Assembly (NCBI GenBank): GCA_902787145.1
Contig: CADAEZ010000006.1
Location: 1-49,955, forward strand
From: an uncultured Ruminococcus sp.
Lineage (GTDB): Bacteria; Bacillota; Clostridia; Oscillospirales; Acutalibacteraceae
Direction: 5' to 3'
Length of the DNA stretch: 49,955 nucleotides
Part shown: in pieces, positions 48,872 through 49,955 of the stretch
Layout of the letters: every line of letters starts with the position of its first letter
Numbering within the stretch: the stretch's first letter is position 1
Position numbers and translations under genes: made by a program
Notes under the pieces: generated by a model
Databases searched by the model: none
What the model was told of the DNA's origin: nothing
What the model saw: the letters and a program-made list of their open reading frames with translations, nothing else

Positions 48872-48913
48872 GTAGACGTACATTATATGAAATTCACTAT
48901 CGGAGGTATTATT

Positions 48914-49718
48914 ATGCCATTAGTTAACGCAAAAGAAATGCTTACAAAAGCAAAGGCAGGCCACTATGCTGTTGGTCAGTTCAACATCAACAACCTTGAG
49001 TGGACAAAGTCAATCCTGCTTGTGCGGCTACAAGACAGTCGTAGGTATGGTTACAGCTATGCTGGAGGAACTCAACATCACTGTTCCCGTAGCTCTCCAC
49101 CTCGACCACGGCTCATATGAGGGCGCTAAGGCTTGTATCGAGGCAGGCTTCAGCTCAATTATGTTTGACGGTTCTCACTATCCAATCGACGAGAACGTTG
49201 CCAAGACAAAGGAACTCGTAGCAACCTGTAACGAGCTCGGTCTCTCGATTGAGGCTGAGGTAGGCTCAATCGGCGGTGAGGAAGACGGCGTTATCGGCGC
49301 CGGCGAGTGCGCTGACCCACAGGAGTGCAAGATGGTAGCTGACCTCGGCGTAACAATGCTCGCCGCGGGCATCGGCAACATCCACGGAAAATATCCGGAC
49401 AACTGGGCAGGACTTTCGTTTGAGACTCTCGACGCTATCCAGCAGCTCACAGGCGAGATGCCGCTCGTACTCCACGGCGGTACAGGTATCCCGGCTGATA
49501 TGATTAAGAAGGCTATCGAGCTCGGCGTAAGCAAAATCAATGTTAACACAGAGTGCCAGCTCGCTTTCGCGGCTGCTACAAGAAAGTACATCGAAGAAGG
49601 CAAGGACCTTCAGGGTAAGGGATTTGACCCAAGAAAGCTTCTCGCTCCCGGCGCTGAGGCAATCAAAGAAACTGTTAAAGAAAAGATGGAACTTTTCGGT
49701 TCAGTAGGCAAAGCGTAA
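48914..49718 (+). pseudogene. fba: Class II fructose-bisphosphate aldolase, disrupted by a frameshifting deletion
   Basis: The reading frame from ATG 48914 (RBS GGAGGT) gives [20 protein letters not shown]... to Leu36 and then turns to nonsense. From 49023 the frame one base further on continues the family sequence as [18 protein letters not shown] to the normal end SVGKA. Compared with class II aldolases such as Bacillus FbaA, 21 residues are missing at the junction, including the SPVILGVSEGA-type strand. One extra base remains, so about 62 bp are gone. The zinc and catalytic motifs [16 protein letters not shown] and VLHGGTGI survive. The intact protein would be about 288 residues. It reads as a broken gene or an assembly error; as written it cannot make a whole enzyme. 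Confidence 0.88.
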
Positions 49719-49728
49719 TATGTTTGAT

Positions 49729-49758
49729 GGGGCGTCGGTCTGACGCCCCTACTTTTTT
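49729..49758 (+). terminator. Intrinsic terminator of the aldolase gene
   Basis: GGGGCGTC (49729-49736) pairs with GACGCCCC (49742-49749) over 8 bp around a 5-nt loop, then TACTTTTTT. Confidence 0.9.
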
Positions 49759-49860
49759 GTCTATAGGAGATTACTAATTTATTGAAGTAGTTCGGATAAA
49801 GCGTTGTAGGGACATTCCTCAGCCGGAGACGGTTCCTTAGCAGGAGACGGCAACCCTTTT

Positions 49861-49947
49861 GTCGCTTTGCGACATTTCCCCTGAAAGGGGAATTCCCCTT
49901 TAAAAAGGGGTACGGTACATTGTAGGGAACGGCCTCCGTGCCGTTCC
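49861..49947. repeat. Cluster of short palindromes, includes copy 2 of the 19-bp repeat
   Basis: Four hairpins follow in a row: GTCGC/GCGAC (49861-49873), CCCCT/AGGGG (49878-49890), the CCCCTTT palindrome (49895-49910, inside the 19-mer also at 5804-5822) and GGAACGGC/GCCGTTCC (49926-49947). No coding frame is convincing. This looks like an intergenic repeat element rather than a gene. Confidence 0.6.
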
Positions 49948-49955
49948 GAGGCGCG

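Overview
The window looks like chromosomal DNA of a Gram-positive anaerobe of the class Clostridia, most likely a gut Ruminococcus-like member of the Oscillospirales. The evidence is AAGGAGG-type ribosome binding sites, sigma-A promoters spaced 17 bp, strong intrinsic terminators, no outer-membrane genes, a 1255-residue single-chain PurL, an oxygen-sensitive 2-hydroxyacyl-CoA dehydratase system, BspA-type leucine-rich repeat and lysine-rich secreted proteins, and maltodextrin/glycogen enzymes. I saw no rRNA, tRNA, CRISPR array, transposase or prophage gene. The taxonomic placement is inference from gene content, not from a marker search.

Layout. 1-4.4 kb (minus strand): the start of a truncated secreted protein behind a long structured leader; a conserved pair made of a GGGtGRT protein and a NifU-like protein; a LytTR regulator with a membrane protein; a Crp/Fnr regulator. 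4.4-11.7 kb (plus): leuC-leuD, then a MIF-like tautomerase, YjbQ, Ddl, MurF and a HAD phosphatase that look like one operon, then a secreted leucine-rich repeat protein. 11.7-19.7 kb (minus): a modular secreted amidase, a split 2-hydroxyacyl-CoA dehydratase/activase system, RibF and a Nudix hydrolase. 19.7-32 kb: an M14 carboxypeptidase (+), an AsnB with an acidic tail (-), an ECF sigma factor translationally coupled to a membrane-anchored beta-propeller protein (+), a secreted threonine/proline-repeat protein (+), purL (+) and a secreted fibronectin-like protein (+).

32-43.9 kb (minus): malQ-glgP (alpha-glucan use); a four-gene DUF2975/XRE operon bracketed by two nearly identical terminator hairpins; hisS-aspS; a MinD-like ATPase with mgsA; GtrA with a secreted DUF3298-type protein. 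44-50 kb: a large YfhO membrane protein (+), an HtrA protease with a Pro/Gln-rich N-terminus (-), and a class II fructose-bisphosphate aldolase gene (+) that is broken by what reads as a 62-bp deletion.

Themes. Several genes concern the cell envelope (Ddl, MurF, amidase, M14 peptidase, YfhO, GtrA, HtrA). At least four secreted proteins end in a lysine-rich beta-strand segment finishing in a KVKVK-like tail, which suggests a shared surface or wall-binding module. The points most worth a second look are the GGGtGRT/NifU-like pair, the in-frame split of the dehydratase activase, the hairpin-flanked DUF2975/XRE cassette with its palindromic candidate operator, the sigma factor/beta-propeller pair, the lysine-rich tails, and the disrupted aldolase.
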